The notes beneath the pieces were generated by a model. It did no database searches. It was given only the letters and a program-made list of their open reading frames with translations, and was not told where the DNA came from. Both the position numbers and the translations under genes were made by a program. From NCBI RefSeq assembly GCF_039543385.1, contig NZ_BAABJQ010000024.1, positions 83,723-147,722 on the forward strand: a stretch of DNA of 64,000 bases, written 5' to 3'. Origin of the DNA: Rugosimonospora acidiphila. Lineage in GTDB: Bacteria; Actinomycetota; Actinomycetes; Mycobacteriales; Micromonosporaceae. Positions 32,262 through 41,436 of this stretch are shown here, piece after piece. The number at the start of each line of letters is the position of its first letter. Position 1 is the first letter of the stretch.

Positions 32262-33896
32262 ATGCCCCGGCTCCACCCCCCGTCCGGTCCTTACTCGACA
32301 CCGGGAGCGAAGTTGGACGTCATCTCCGATCCGCAAGTGCGTCAACCTCAGGGCCTTGACCTCGGCCAATTCCGATTGCGCGACTTCGTCGAGGGACTCG
32401 CCGGCTCCGATGAGCTACAGATTGTCGACGATCCCGTCGACCTGGCCGACGTCGCCGAGGTCTTCGAGGGCAACCCCCGCGCGGTGTGGCTGCGTCAGGT
32501 GGGTCCGGAGCGCGCGGAACTGGTCGGCGGCGTCGTGGGCAGCCGCGCCCGGCTGGCGCGCGCGTTCGGCGTCGCCCCGGGCGCCCTGCTGCCCGAGGTG
32601 CTGCGCCGGCTGCGTAACGCGCCGGAAATCGTTGAGGTGGGCCAGGATCAGGCGCCCGTCCAGCAGGTGGTGCTCACCGGCGCGGACGCGGACCTGACCG
32701 CGCTGCCCGTGCATCTGCAGCACGGGCTGGACGGCGCGCCGTACATCTCGGCGTCGGTGGACTACGTGCTGGATCCGAAGACCGGCTGGACCAACGTGGG
32801 CATGCGCCGGCTCATGCTGCGCGCCCCGCACACCACCGGCATCGACCTGGTCTCCCCCAGCGACCTGCGGGCCATCTACGAGGCCGCCGCGGGGAACGGA
32901 CGACCGCTCCCGATCAGCTTCGTGGTCGGCTCGCACCCCATCGACCAGGTGGCGGCGACCATGCGCCTGCCGGTCAACGAACTCGGCCTGGTGGCCTCGC
33001 TGCGCGATGCCGCGCTGCCGGTGGTTCGGTGTGTCACCAACGACATCCGGGTGCCGGCCGACGCGGAGTGGGTGCTGGAGGGATACCTCGACGAACGTGG
33101 CCACGCCGAGTCGGAGGGCCCGTACGGCGAATTCCTCGGGTACTACGGCGCGGTCAAGCGCAACCCGGTCTTCCACCTGACCGCCGTCACCCGCCGCCAC
33201 GACGCGCTGTTCCAGACCGCGACGATCGGCGGGCGGCACATGCGGCACACCGACACGGCCGTGCTGTCCGGGCTGCGCACCGAGGTGATGGTGTGGCGCG
33301 CGCTGGAGACCGCGGTGCGCGAACCACTCGCGGTGTGCGCCACGCCCGCGAGCGGCGGCATGTTCAACGTGCGCATCGCGCTGCGCCAGCGGGTGCCGGG
33401 TGAGGCGCGCAACGCGATCCTGGCGGCGTTCGGCTGCCTGGCCAACGTGAAGAACGTGTTCGTGGTGGATCCCGACATCGACGTGTTCTCCGGCGAACAG
33501 CTGGACTGGGCGCTGGCCACCCGGTTTCAGGCCGACCGCGACCTCATCGTCGACTCCGGACTGCGCGCCCTGCCGCTGGACCCGTCGCTGGCCGCCGGTT
33601 CCCGGGCCGGCGCCAAGGCCGGCTTCGACCTGACCTGGCCGTTCGGTTCGGGTGAACGCATCGAGACGATGGTGCCGGAGCCGCCCCGGTACGCCGGGCC
33701 GCGCCGCGAATCGGTGCGCGCGGCGCTCGCCGACGGCCCCAAGTACTTCGCCGAACTCATGGCGGCGCTGGGCAGCCGGGACGGCCGCGAGGTCGTCCGC
33801 GAACTGGACGCGCTGCGCGCGGTGCCGGGACTGGCCCGCGATGCCATGGGCCGGTACTCGATCGCGGGCCCCACGCCGCTCCCCGGTCCGCAGTAG
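32262..33896 (+). CDS. UbiD-family prenylated-FMN decarboxylase
   Basis: A 544-residue UbiD-type decarboxylase: LGQFRLRDFVEGLAGSDELQ start, the NVGMRRLMLR region typical of the prFMN site, the catalytic Glu-Arg-Glu network (ECxxR-like segment around VLEGYLDERGHAESEGPYGE, with EFLGYY) and a C-terminal helical part. Such enzymes reversibly decarboxylate aromatic or unsaturated acids and need prenylated FMN from a UbiX, which is absent here. ATG at 32262 fits a leaderless transcript; TTG at 32313 with GGGAG 5 nt upstream is the alternative. Flanked by ABC uptake genes, it probably acts on an imported acid. Confidence 0.9.
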   Translation: MPRLHPPSGPYSTPGAKLDVISDPQVRQPQGLDLGQFRLRDFVEGLAGSDELQIVDDPVDLADVAEVFEGNPRAVWLRQVGPERAELVGGVVGSRARLARAFGVAPGALLPEVLRRLRNAPEIVEVGQDQAPVQQVVLTGADADLTALPVHLQHGLDGAPYISASVDYVLDPKTGWTNVGMRRLMLRAPHTTGIDLVSPSDLRAIYEAAAGNGRPLPISFVVGSHPIDQVAATMRLPVNELGLVASLRDAALPVVRCVTNDIRVPADAEWVLEGYLDERGHAESEGPYGEFLGYYGAVKRNPVFHLTAVTRRHDALFQTATIGGRHMRHTDTAVLSGLRTEVMVWRALETAVREPLAVCATPASGGMFNVRIALRQRVPGEARNAILAAFGCLANVKNVFVVDPDIDVFSGEQLDWALATRFQADRDLIVDSGLRALPLDPSLAAGSRAGAKAGFDLTWPFGSGERIETMVPEPPRYAGPRRESVRAALADGPKYFAELMAALGSRDGREVVRELDALRAVPGLARDAMGRYSIAGPTPLPGPQ

Positions 33897-33971
33897 CCTG
33901 TGGCCGCACACAGGGGAAGCGGTCGTCGGCTTCCGTCATCGCAAACACCGTCGTCGCAACGGGAGATGCCC

Positions 33972-34763
33972 ATGCTCATGAAGAGCAAGAGCGTGCCGCG
34001 GGAGCCCGGGCTCCTCTACAAGGTGGGATTGCCGGTCCTCGGCCCGGTCGCCTTCGTCGGGCTGTGGTGGCTGCTCATCGTGGTCTTCCACATCCGCGCG
34101 TTCTTCCTGCCCGCACCGCCCGACATCGTGACCGCGCTCGTGCACAACACGTCGATTCTCATGTCGGCGGCCTGGGTGACGCTGCGGGAGACGCTCATCG
34201 GCTTCGCCATTGCGGCGATCGGCGGGCTGCTGGTGGCGCTGGCCCTGACCACCTCACGGTCGGTGCGGCGGGCGGCGATGCCGGTGCTGGTCACCATCAA
34301 CGCGGTGCCGAAGCTGGCGGTCGCGCCGCTGCTGGTCATCTGGTTGGGATTCAACCAGACGCCGAAGATCGTGATGGCCGCCCTGCTGTGCTTCTTCCCG
34401 GTCATCCTCGCCTCGATGACCGGTCTCATCTCGACCCCACCGGACTTCGAAGAGCTGGCCCGTTCGCTGTCCGCGTCCCGGTGGAAGACCTTCACCAAGG
34501 TCCGGCTGCCCGGCGCCCTGCCGCAGGTGTTCGTCGGGCTGAAGGTCGCGGCCCCGCTGGCGGTGGTCGGTGCCGTGGTGTCCGAGATTTCCAACGCCAC
34601 CCAGGGTCTGGGCTACGTCCTGGCCGCGGAGGCGGCGCAGTCGGAGACGGCCATCGCGTTCGCCGCGGTCGCGCTGCTGACCATCGAGAGCATCGGCCTG
34701 TACTACGTCCTCGTGGGCCTGGAGCGGCTGTTGATGCCGTGGGCCCGGGAGGCGCTCGCCTGA
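33972..34763 (+). CDS. ABC transporter permease (SsuC/TauC-type)
   Basis: A 263-residue permease with about six hydrophobic helices and the EAA loop in DFEELARSLSASRWKTFTKV, followed by RLPGALPQVFVGLKVAAPLA. It is the membrane partner expected for the NMT1-type binding protein encoded divergently at 30952-31989. ATG at 33972 has GGGAG 6 nt upstream; ATGs at 33966 and 33978 are possible. No nucleotide-binding protein follows: the next gene is convergent, so the ATPase must be encoded elsewhere. Confidence 0.9.
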   Translation: MLMKSKSVPREPGLLYKVGLPVLGPVAFVGLWWLLIVVFHIRAFFLPAPPDIVTALVHNTSILMSAAWVTLRETLIGFAIAAIGGLLVALALTTSRSVRRAAMPVLVTINAVPKLAVAPLLVIWLGFNQTPKIVMAALLCFFPVILASMTGLISTPPDFEELARSLSASRWKTFTKVRLPGALPQVFVGLKVAAPLAVVGAVVSEISNATQGLGYVLAAEAAQSETAIAFAAVALLTIESIGLYYVLVGLERLLMPWAREALA

Positions 34764-34764
34764 G

Positions 34765-34808
34765 GGTCCTCGCGCGGCGGCCGATCCGCCGGCCGCCGCG
34801 CGAGGACC
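34765..34808. terminator. Bidirectional terminator, 19-bp perfect stem
   Basis: Arms 34765-34783 and 34790-34808 are perfect reverse complements around ATCCGC, filling the gap between the permease stop and the convergent peptidase stop. Confidence 0.8.
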
Positions 34809-34812
34809 TCCG

Positions 34813-36807
34813 CTACCCGCGCACGGGCAGGTCGACGAAGTCGAGCACGGTCTGGTACCAGGTCTGCGCGTTGCCCGGCGACAGGATCCAGTGGTTCTCG
34901 TCGGTGAACTGCAGGAACCGGTGCGGCAGCGCGTCGGGTTCGCCGTCGAACCGGCTGGCCAGGTCCCACCACAGCCGCAGCGCCTCGCTGATCGGCACCC
35001 GGTAGTCGCGGTTGCCGTGAATCACCAGCATCGGGGTGCTGATGCGCTCGACGAAGTTGTGCGGCGAGTTCTCCGCGTACCAGTCGGGGTGATCGGCCGG
35101 CGTGCCGAACAGGCCGCTCTTCCACTCCGCCGCGTCGGTGGTGGTGTGCTGCTGATCCAGCGCCCACAGGCCGGCGTGCGTGACGATGGCGCCGAACCGG
35201 TCGGTGTGCCCGGCGACCCAGTTCGTCATGTAGCCGCCGAACGAGCCGCCGAGGCAGGCGGTGCGGTCGGCGTCCAGCTCAGGGCGGGTCAACACGTCGT
35301 CCAGCAGCGACTCGATGTCGGACCACACCAGTGCCGCGCGGTGCGGCCAGGCGCGAGCGATCCAGCCGGGGCCGTACCCGGTGGACAGCGCGGGGTCGGG
35401 CATCAGTACGGCGTACCCGCGGGCCACCGCCACCCACGGGCACCAGCGCCAGCTCCAGGCGTTCGTCGAACCGAACGGACCGCCGTGGATCCACACCTGC
35501 ACCGGCGCCGGATCCGCCGCCGAGGCACCGTGCGGCACGGCGAGCCAGCCGCGCACCTGCTGGCCGTCGGGTGCGGTGACCCACACGTCGGTCAGTGTGC
35601 CCGGCAGCGCCGGCGCCGGGTCGGGCGCGGGCAGCTCGACGAGCGTCCCGTCGCCGCTCAGCCGCACCGGGTGCGGCGGACGGCCCACGGTGCTGCGCAG
35701 CGCGTACACGCTCTGGCCGGTGTGGTCGACGCAGAGGCTGGAGTAGGAGGCGTCGTCGGCCAGCGTGCGTACCGCCCAGGTACCCGCCGTCACGGCGAGC
35801 ACGGCGCCCCGGCCGTGCAGGTCACCCGAGACGATCAGGGTCGCGCCATCGCCCGACCAGGCCAGCTCGGTCGGGTAGACGTCGCCGAGAGGCACCTCGA
35901 TCGCGGCGGCGCCGGGGCCGGCGTCGGTGGCCAGCACCACCAGCGCGTACGTCATCGGGGTGTCGTATTCGCCGTGGTCCTCGCGGATGGCCGCGACCTG
36001 CATGCCGTCGGGTGACAGGGCCGGCGCCGAGTACCCGTACCCGTCCTCGGCGGTCAGCGCCCGCAGCGTCCCGGACTTCACCTCCAGCAGAGCCACGCCG
36101 CGCCCGAGCCGGCCGTCCCGCTGCCGCGACCGCGTGCGCAGGGCGGCCACGGACCCGTCCGCGCTCACCGACACCGTGGTGTCCACCAGTTCCTGGCGGC
36201 AGCCCGTGGTCAGGTCGCGCGGCTCGTCGCCCTCGATCGCGAACAGCCGCGGCCACACGTCGCCCAGTTCGTGGTCCCACAGCCGGATCGGGAACCCGTC
36301 GTGCAGGATGTGGGACAGCCGCCGGTCGGCCCGGTCCCGGCGGGCCCGGCGGTCGGCGTCCGCGTTCGGCGAGCCGGGCAGGCGGGCGCCGCGCACCAGC
36401 ACGGTGCCGGAGTCCCGGGCGACCAGCGGCGCGGACACCCCGCCGGGAGTGCCGGCCACGACTCTGGCCTCACCGAACGCGGGCAGCTCCCACAGCACCG
36501 GCTCGTCGTCCTCGCCGTCGCCATCGCCGGCTGGCCGCCCCGCGCCGCGGTCGGGGCGCGCGGAGACGAACAGCAGCGCGCCGTCGGGCCGGAACGCGGG
36601 CTGGCTCTCGCCCTTGTCCGACCACGTCAGCCTGGCCGGCTCGCGGTCCCCCTCGGGATCGATGGACCACAACGCCGAGGTGTACCGGCCGCCCTTGGCG
36701 TCCGGCTCCTGGCGCACCGCCACCAGGTGCGATCCGTCGGGGCTGAGGACCAGACCGGTCAGCCGGCCGAGGGCAGTGAACTGTGCGGGGTGGAATACGT
36801 CTGTCAC
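34813..36807 (-). CDS. S9 family prolyl-oligopeptidase-like peptidase
   Basis: A 664-residue enzyme: an N-terminal beta-propeller (LVLSPDGSHLVAVRQE, YSAPALSPDGMQVAAIRED, ELAWSGDGATLIVSG) and a C-terminal alpha/beta hydrolase with HGGPFGS, the nucleophile in LGGSFGGYMTNW, the Asp in IHGNRDYRVPI and the His in TDENHWI. It resembles acylaminoacyl-peptidases and dipeptidyl peptidases; no signal peptide, so cytoplasmic peptide turnover is likely. GTG at 36807 follows a TAGCTT -10 box by 8 nt, suggesting an internal leaderless start, and also follows the DUF1028 stop by 11 nt. Confidence 0.92.
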   Translation of the reverse strand: MTDVFHPAQFTALGRLTGLVLSPDGSHLVAVRQEPDAKGGRYTSALWSIDPEGDREPARLTWSDKGESQPAFRPDGALLFVSARPDRGAGRPAGDGDGEDDEPVLWELPAFGEARVVAGTPGGVSAPLVARDSGTVLVRGARLPGSPNADADRRARRDRADRRLSHILHDGFPIRLWDHELGDVWPRLFAIEGDEPRDLTTGCRQELVDTTVSVSADGSVAALRTRSRQRDGRLGRGVALLEVKSGTLRALTAEDGYGYSAPALSPDGMQVAAIREDHGEYDTPMTYALVVLATDAGPGAAAIEVPLGDVYPTELAWSGDGATLIVSGDLHGRGAVLAVTAGTWAVRTLADDASYSSLCVDHTGQSVYALRSTVGRPPHPVRLSGDGTLVELPAPDPAPALPGTLTDVWVTAPDGQQVRGWLAVPHGASAADPAPVQVWIHGGPFGSTNAWSWRWCPWVAVARGYAVLMPDPALSTGYGPGWIARAWPHRAALVWSDIESLLDDVLTRPELDADRTACLGGSFGGYMTNWVAGHTDRFGAIVTHAGLWALDQQHTTTDAAEWKSGLFGTPADHPDWYAENSPHNFVERISTPMLVIHGNRDYRVPISEALRLWWDLASRFDGEPDALPHRFLQFTDENHWILSPGNAQTWYQTVLDFVDLPVRG

Positions 36808-36815
36808 GTGGACCA

Positions 36816-36821
36816 AAGCTA
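36816..36821 (-). promoter_or_regulatory. -10 box for the S9 peptidase
   Basis: TAGCTT on the minus strand (36821-36816) ends 8 nt before the GTG at 36807. It overlaps the final codon of the DUF1028 gene; no clear -35. Confidence 0.45.
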
Positions 36822-37655
36822 CTCGTGCCGCTGATCGCGGAGCTGGGCCAGCACAAGCGGATCGATTTTGCCCGATACCAGGCGTTCCTCCAGGTTCTCG
36901 ATGCCCGCCCACCCGGCCAGCGCCTCGTCCAGGTCGGCGTGCGCGTGGCCCAGCTCGGCCAGCCGACCGGTCACCTCGTCGGCCAGCGCCCCGGACAGGT
37001 CCAGCAGCGTGTCCGGGTCGGGCCGGCCGAAGTAGAGGCGGTGCAGGTCGAACAGCCGGGACAGCTCGGCGATCGGGTCGGCGTGGTCGTCGACGCGCAG
37101 GTCGACCTCGACGTCGCCGGTGCCGCCGTACCCGTGGCCCCGCCGCACCACCAGCAGCGCCGCGCTCTGCCGGCCACGCCGGTCGCCGCCCGCCGCGTCG
37201 CCCGCCGACAGCGCGCCGAGCAGCCGCTCGGCCAGCGCCGCGCCCGGATCCCCCGCCAGCCAGGTCTGTTCCATCCGCTCGACCACCCGCGATCCGGCCA
37301 GGATGTTGCCCTGGATCGCGTACCCGTCCCCGGCGCGCCCGCCCGCCCAGTCCATGCACTGCGAGCCGGTGTAGGTGGCGCCCGAGCCGCTGGCACCCAC
37401 CACGCCGAGCTGCCGCTCGTCCCGGCCCGGGTCGGCGGCGGTCAGGCCGGCCACCACACCGGCCGCGTCCACCCCGGTGCGCAGCAGCGCCATTCCCTGC
37501 GGGCGGTACGCGAAGTTGCCGTACGCCTGGGTCGCCAGTGCGCCGATGTCCGCCTCGGCGGTCGGTACCACGCTGCCGACGGCCAGGAACTTGCTGGCCA
37601 CGGCGACTCCGTAGGACCGCCCGTCGGCCGAGCGCGCCACGATCGAAAACGTCAT
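36819..37655 (-). CDS. DUF1028 (Ntn-hydrolase-like) protein
   Basis: A 278-residue protein. The family start TFSIVARSADGRSYGVAVAS and the SVVPTAEADIGALATQAYGN segment are typical of DUF1028, an Ntn-hydrolase-fold family often found beside peptidases or amino-acid-use genes; an N-terminal Thr directly follows the start Met. The C-terminal half has a putative peptidoglycan-binding-like region (ELSRLFDLHRLYFGRPDPDT). ATG at 37655 lies 7 nt after a TACCCT -10-like box. The S9 peptidase follows by 11 nt, so a joint role in peptide processing is plausible. Confidence 0.88.
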   Translation of the reverse strand: MTFSIVARSADGRSYGVAVASKFLAVGSVVPTAEADIGALATQAYGNFAYRPQGMALLRTGVDAAGVVAGLTAADPGRDERQLGVVGASGSGATYTGSQCMDWAGGRAGDGYAIQGNILAGSRVVERMEQTWLAGDPGAALAERLLGALSAGDAAGGDRRGRQSAALLVVRRGHGYGGTGDVEVDLRVDDHADPIAELSRLFDLHRLYFGRPDPDTLLDLSGALADEVTGRLAELGHAHADLDEALAGWAGIENLEERLVSGKIDPLVLAQLRDQRHE

Positions 37656-37662
37656 GCGCAGC

Positions 37663-37668
37663 AGGGTA
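37663..37668 (-). promoter_or_regulatory. -10 box for DUF1028 gene (leaderless)
   Basis: TACCCT on the minus strand (37668-37663) ends 7 nt before the ATG at 37655. No -35 recognised. Confidence 0.45.
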
Positions 37669-37813
37669 CGACGGCCGAGGGCACTACCCACCCTCCCATG
37701 ATCTGGCAGGAACCCTCGACCTTGTGCCCGTTCCCCGCGACGGGCCGACCGGCAAACATCAGAGATGTCAATGTGTACGGACTCCCATCGGTATCGCTCG
37801 AAGTGGAGGTCAT

Positions 37814-39445
37814 GTGAAGGCAAAACTGATCGTCGTGGCCGGTACCATCACGGCCACACTCCTCGCGATGGCACCGGCCGCGTGGGCCGGGCCCGACAAG
37901 TCGGCCGGGCACGCACCCACCACGGCGCCGGCCGCGTCCATCACCTGGGGCACCTGCGCGAGCGCCAGCCTGAAGGCCGCCGGCGCCCAGTGCGGGTACC
38001 TGGCGGTGCCGCTGGACTACCGCCACCCGAACGGCACGAAGATCCAACTGGCCGTCTCGCGCATCCCGCACAAGACGCCGGACTCCAAGTACCAGGGCGT
38101 CATGCTGGTCAACCCGGGCGGCCCCGGAGGGTCCGGGCTCGGCCTGTCCCGGCTGGGCCAGTCGGTGCCCAACCACGCCGGCGACGCGTACGACTGGATC
38201 GGCTTCGACCCGCGCGGGGTCGGCTCCAGCGTGCCGGCGGTGTCCTGCGACCCCGACTACTTCGGCCCCACCCGGCCGGAGTACATCCCGACCACCAACA
38301 GCCTGGAGAAGACCTGGCTGGCCAGCTCCAAGGCCTACGCCACGGCGTGCGGAAAGAACGCGGGCGCGCTGCTGCAACACATGACCACCGTCGACTCGGC
38401 GAAGGACATGGACAGCATCCGGGCGGCGCTCGGGCAGCGTCAGATCAACTACTACGGCTTCTCCTACGGCACCTACCTGGGGCAGGTCTACTCGACCCTG
38501 TTCCCGCAACGGGTGCGCCGGATGGTCCTGGACTCCAACGTCGACCCGCGTGACGTGTGGTACGAGGCCAACCTGAACCAGGACGTGGCGTTCCAGAAGA
38601 CCGTTGAGATCTGGTTCGGCTGGCTGGCCAAGTACGACAGCGTGTACCACCTCGGCAAGACCGAGTCCGCGGTGGAGAAGCTCTGGTACAAGGAGAAGGA
38701 CCAGCTGCGGACGCATCCGGCCGGCGGCGTCGTCGGACCGGACGAGTGGACCGACATCTTCCTGCTCGCGGGCTACTACCAGAGCACCTGGCTGGACCTG
38801 GCCGACGCGTTCGCCGGCTGGGTTCACGACGGCGACGCGGCCACCGTGGTCAGCTGGTACGAGGACGCGGACGGCCCGGGCGACGACAACTCCTACGCCG
38901 TCTACAACGCGGTGCAGTGCACGGACGTGCAGTGGCCGCGCAGCTGGAACCAGTGGCGCCGGGACAACTGGGCGACCTACCAGAAGGCGCCGTTCGAGAC
39001 CTGGGGCAACGCCTGGTTCAACGCGCCGTGCCTGTACTGGCCGGCCAAGGCGAGCACCCCGGTGAAGGTGGACGGCAGGAAGGTGGCCAGCGCCCTGCTC
39101 ATCGACGAGACGCTGGATGCGGCGACGCCGTACGAGGGCAGCCTCGAGGTGCGCCGGCTCTTCCCGAACTCCAGCCTGATCGCGGAGCCGGGTGGCACCA
39201 GCCACGCGAACACGCTGGACGGCGACGCCTGCGTGGACAACCAGATAGCGGCCTACCTGGCCAACGGCACCCGGCCGGCCCGCCGTCACGGCGACGGGGC
39301 GGACACGCTGTGTGCGCCGCTGCCCCAGCCGGTACCCACCGGCGCGGCGGCGTCCTCGGCGGCGCGGGCGGCCGCGCCGGCGGCGGCCAGAGCGGAGTCG
39401 GGCGCCTCGTTGATGCATCAGGCGATCCCCGCACCGCTGCGCTAG
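37814..39445 (+). CDS. Secreted tripeptidyl-aminopeptidase-type alpha/beta hydrolase (TAP family)
   Basis: A 543-residue exported hydrolase. The signal peptide covers residues 1 to about 25 (AKLIVVAGTITATLLAMAPA, cleaved after AWA). The SlpD/TAP features are LVNPGGPGGSGLGLSRLG, IGFDPRGVGSS, the nucleophile in YYGFSYGTYLGQ, the C-terminal TAP domain with Asp in LLIDETLDAATPYEG and His in GGTSHANTL. An Ala/Pro-rich tail follows. Such enzymes release tripeptides outside the cell in streptomycetes and relatives. GTG at 37814 has GGAGG 4 nt upstream. Confidence 0.92.
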   Translation: MKAKLIVVAGTITATLLAMAPAAWAGPDKSAGHAPTTAPAASITWGTCASASLKAAGAQCGYLAVPLDYRHPNGTKIQLAVSRIPHKTPDSKYQGVMLVNPGGPGGSGLGLSRLGQSVPNHAGDAYDWIGFDPRGVGSSVPAVSCDPDYFGPTRPEYIPTTNSLEKTWLASSKAYATACGKNAGALLQHMTTVDSAKDMDSIRAALGQRQINYYGFSYGTYLGQVYSTLFPQRVRRMVLDSNVDPRDVWYEANLNQDVAFQKTVEIWFGWLAKYDSVYHLGKTESAVEKLWYKEKDQLRTHPAGGVVGPDEWTDIFLLAGYYQSTWLDLADAFAGWVHDGDAATVVSWYEDADGPGDDNSYAVYNAVQCTDVQWPRSWNQWRRDNWATYQKAPFETWGNAWFNAPCLYWPAKASTPVKVDGRKVASALLIDETLDAATPYEGSLEVRRLFPNSSLIAEPGGTSHANTLDGDACVDNQIAAYLANGTRPARRHGDGADTLCAPLPQPVPTGAAASSAARAAAPAAARAESGASLMHQAIPAPLR

Positions 39446-39455
39446 GCACGACCCG

Positions 39456-39501
39456 CCGGGCCCCGGCCGCGCCCCGAAACTCGGGCGCGGTCGGGGCCCG
39501 G
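39456..39501. terminator. Terminator after the TAP hydrolase
   Basis: A 19-nt stem (39456-39474 with 39483-39501) with one G:U pair around CGAAACTC, 10 nt after the stop codon. Confidence 0.7.
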
Positions 39502-39557
39502 TCGCGCCGCACGTGGAGAATTTGCCAGCCCCACAGGGCTTCGGTAACCTCGGCCTA

Positions 39558-39580
39558 AACGGAGGCTTCTCCGTTACAGT
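39558..39580. promoter_or_regulatory. TetR-like operator overlapping a -10 box
   Basis: AACGGAG (39558-39564) and CTCCGTT (39569-39575) are a perfect inverted repeat around GCTT, a spacing typical of TetR-family operators. TACAGT (39575-39580) right behind it matches the TANNNT -10 form. It lies 90 nt before the LLM oxidoreductase gene; no TetR gene is in the window. Confidence 0.5.
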
Positions 39581-39670
39581 ACGGTCCGCGGACCGGCTCG
39601 TCATGGTGCGCACGGGGGCCACGGCCGGCATCGTGTCCGCGTCACCCGAGCGTCGAAGGGTTCATCCACC

Positions 39671-40543
39671 ATGAAACTCGGCCTGCACGTCTCCGACTTC
39701 ACCTGGCCCGGCGGCCCCCCGGCGCTCGCGCCGACGCTGGTGCGCATCGCCCGCGACGCCGAGGACGCCGGCTTCGGTCGACTCAGCGTCATGGATCACT
39801 TCTGGCAGATCGAGCACATCGGCCCGCCGGAGCACGAGATGCTCGAGGCCTACACCACCCTCGGCTTCCTCGCCGCGCACACCCGCACCCTCACGCTGCA
39901 CACCCTCGTCACCGGCGTCACCTACCGCCAGCCCGGCCTGCTCGCCAAGGCGGTCAGCACCCTCGACGTACTCTCCGGCGGACGGGCTATGCTCGGCATC
40001 GGCGCCGCCTGGAACGGCGATGAGTCCGCCGGCCTGGGCTTCGCCTTCCCGCCGACCGCGGAGCGGTTCGAGCGACTCGAGGAGACCCTGCAGATCATCC
40101 TGCAGATGTGGAGCGACGACGAGGGCCTTTACCAGGGCAAGCACTACCAGCTCGGCCGCACCCTCAACTCGCCGCAGCCGTTGAGCTCGCCGCGGCCGAA
40201 GATCCTGATCGGCGGCACCGGCGAGCGGAAGACCCTGCGCCTGGTCGCCCAGTACGCGGACTCCTGCAACCTGTTCAGCAGCACCGACCTGGCGCACAAG
40301 CTGGACGTGCTGCGCGAGCACTGCGCCAACCTCGGCCGCGACTACGACACCATCGAGAAGACCGTGATGGTCCCGTTCGAACTGGGTAAGAAGGGCGAGG
40401 GAGCGGACAAGCTGCTCGCCCAGCTGCGCGAGGTACACGAACTGGGCTTCACGGTGGCCACCGGCTCGCTGCGCGGCCCGGACGGCCCAGAACTCGTCGC
40501 GGCCTACGGCGAGCACATCATCCCGGAGATCGCCAACTGGTAG
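39671..40543 (+). CDS. LLM-class F420-dependent oxidoreductase
   Basis: A 290-residue luciferase-like TIM barrel: MKLGLHVSDFTWPGG start, FGRLSVMDHFWQ, KAVSTLDVLSGGRAMLGIGA and PRPKILIGGTGERKTLRLVA are the family's conserved strands. The F420-dependent (TIGR03560-like) subgroup is common in actinomycetes; substrate not predictable. ATG at 39671 has GAAGG about 10 nt upstream. A TetR-type operator and -10 box lie upstream. Confidence 0.9.
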   Translation: MKLGLHVSDFTWPGGPPALAPTLVRIARDAEDAGFGRLSVMDHFWQIEHIGPPEHEMLEAYTTLGFLAAHTRTLTLHTLVTGVTYRQPGLLAKAVSTLDVLSGGRAMLGIGAAWNGDESAGLGFAFPPTAERFERLEETLQIILQMWSDDEGLYQGKHYQLGRTLNSPQPLSSPRPKILIGGTGERKTLRLVAQYADSCNLFSSTDLAHKLDVLREHCANLGRDYDTIEKTVMVPFELGKKGEGADKLLAQLREVHELGFTVATGSLRGPDGPELVAAYGEHIIPEIANW

Positions 40544-40581
40544 CCACCACGGGCAACCCCCGGCCCTGCCACGGGCACGCA

Positions 40582-40622
40582 CCGGCCCCGGCGGGCGAGC
40601 AGCGCCTCACCGCCGGGGCCGG
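40582..40622. terminator. Bidirectional terminator hairpin
   Basis: A 13-bp perfect stem (CCGGCCCCGGCGG at 40582-40594 with its complement at 40610-40622) around 15 nt, between convergent genes. Confidence 0.6.
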
Positions 40623-40635
40623 CGTGGTACCGGCA

Positions 40636-41436
40636 CTAGCTAGGCTGGCGGCGGCCGATGACCACCCACGCGTAGAGCTCCTCGTCGCCGGTGCTCGCCG
40701 CGGCCAGCCCCGCCGCCGTGAGCGCGACGACCGCCGCCTCGGCCTGGTCCTCGCCGATCTCCAGCAGCAGATGCCCGCCCGGGGCCAGCCACTCGCCGGC
40801 CGGGGCGGCCACCCGGCGCAACACGTCGAGGCCGTCGGGCCCACCGTCCAGGGTCACCCGCGGCTCGTGCTCCTGCGCCTCCCGGGGCATCAGCGCGACC
40901 GCGCCGGTGGGTACGTAGGGCACGTTGGCCACCAGCACGTCGATCCGGCCACGCAGCTCGCCCGGGAGCGGATCGTACAGATCGCCCGCGTAGACCCGGC
41001 CGCCGAGCGGGGCAAGGTTGCGCCGCGCGCACCGCACGGCGGCCGGCTCGATGTCCACGGCGTGCAGCGTCAGGCCCTCGACGAGCGTGGCGAGGGCCAC
41101 CCCCACCGCGCCGGACCCGCAGGCCAGATCCACCACGGTGGCCCCGGGCGGGGCGAGGGCCGCGGCCCGGCGCACCAGCAACTCCGTGCGCCTGCGCGGC
41201 ACGAAGACCCCCGGGTCGACCGCGACGCGCAGGCCACAGAATTCGGCCCAGCCCACGAGGTGCTCCAGCGGCAGGCCCGCGACCCGACTGGCGACCAGTT
41301 CCGCCAGCGCGGCCGGCGTCTGGGCGGCCTCGATGAGCAGCCCCGCCTCGTCCTCGGCGAAGACGCAGCCGGCGGCGCGCAGCCGCGCGACGATGGCGGC
41401 CCGGCCGGAGGCCGGGATGGATTCCGATAGCGACAT
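40636..41436 (-). CDS. Putative protein N5-glutamine methyltransferase (PrmC/HemK-like)
   Basis: A 266-residue methyltransferase: helical N-terminal region, then PLEHLVGWAEFCGLRVAVDP and VFVPRRRTELLV as in HemK proteins, motif I VVDLACGSGAVGVALA, and the catalytic motif as NVPYVP (canonical NPPY altered to NVPY). The altered motif occurs in the actinobacterial PrmC-like paralogue group, so it may methylate something other than release factors. ATG at 41436 has GAAGGG 6 nt upstream. Confidence 0.88.
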   Translation of the reverse strand: MSLSESIPASGRAAIVARLRAAGCVFAEDEAGLLIEAAQTPAALAELVASRVAGLPLEHLVGWAEFCGLRVAVDPGVFVPRRRTELLVRRAAALAPPGATVVDLACGSGAVGVALATLVEGLTLHAVDIEPAAVRCARRNLAPLGGRVYAGDLYDPLPGELRGRIDVLVANVPYVPTGAVALMPREAQEHEPRVTLDGGPDGLDVLRRVAAPAGEWLAPGGHLLLEIGEDQAEAAVVALTAAGLAAASTGDEELYAWVVIGRRQPS

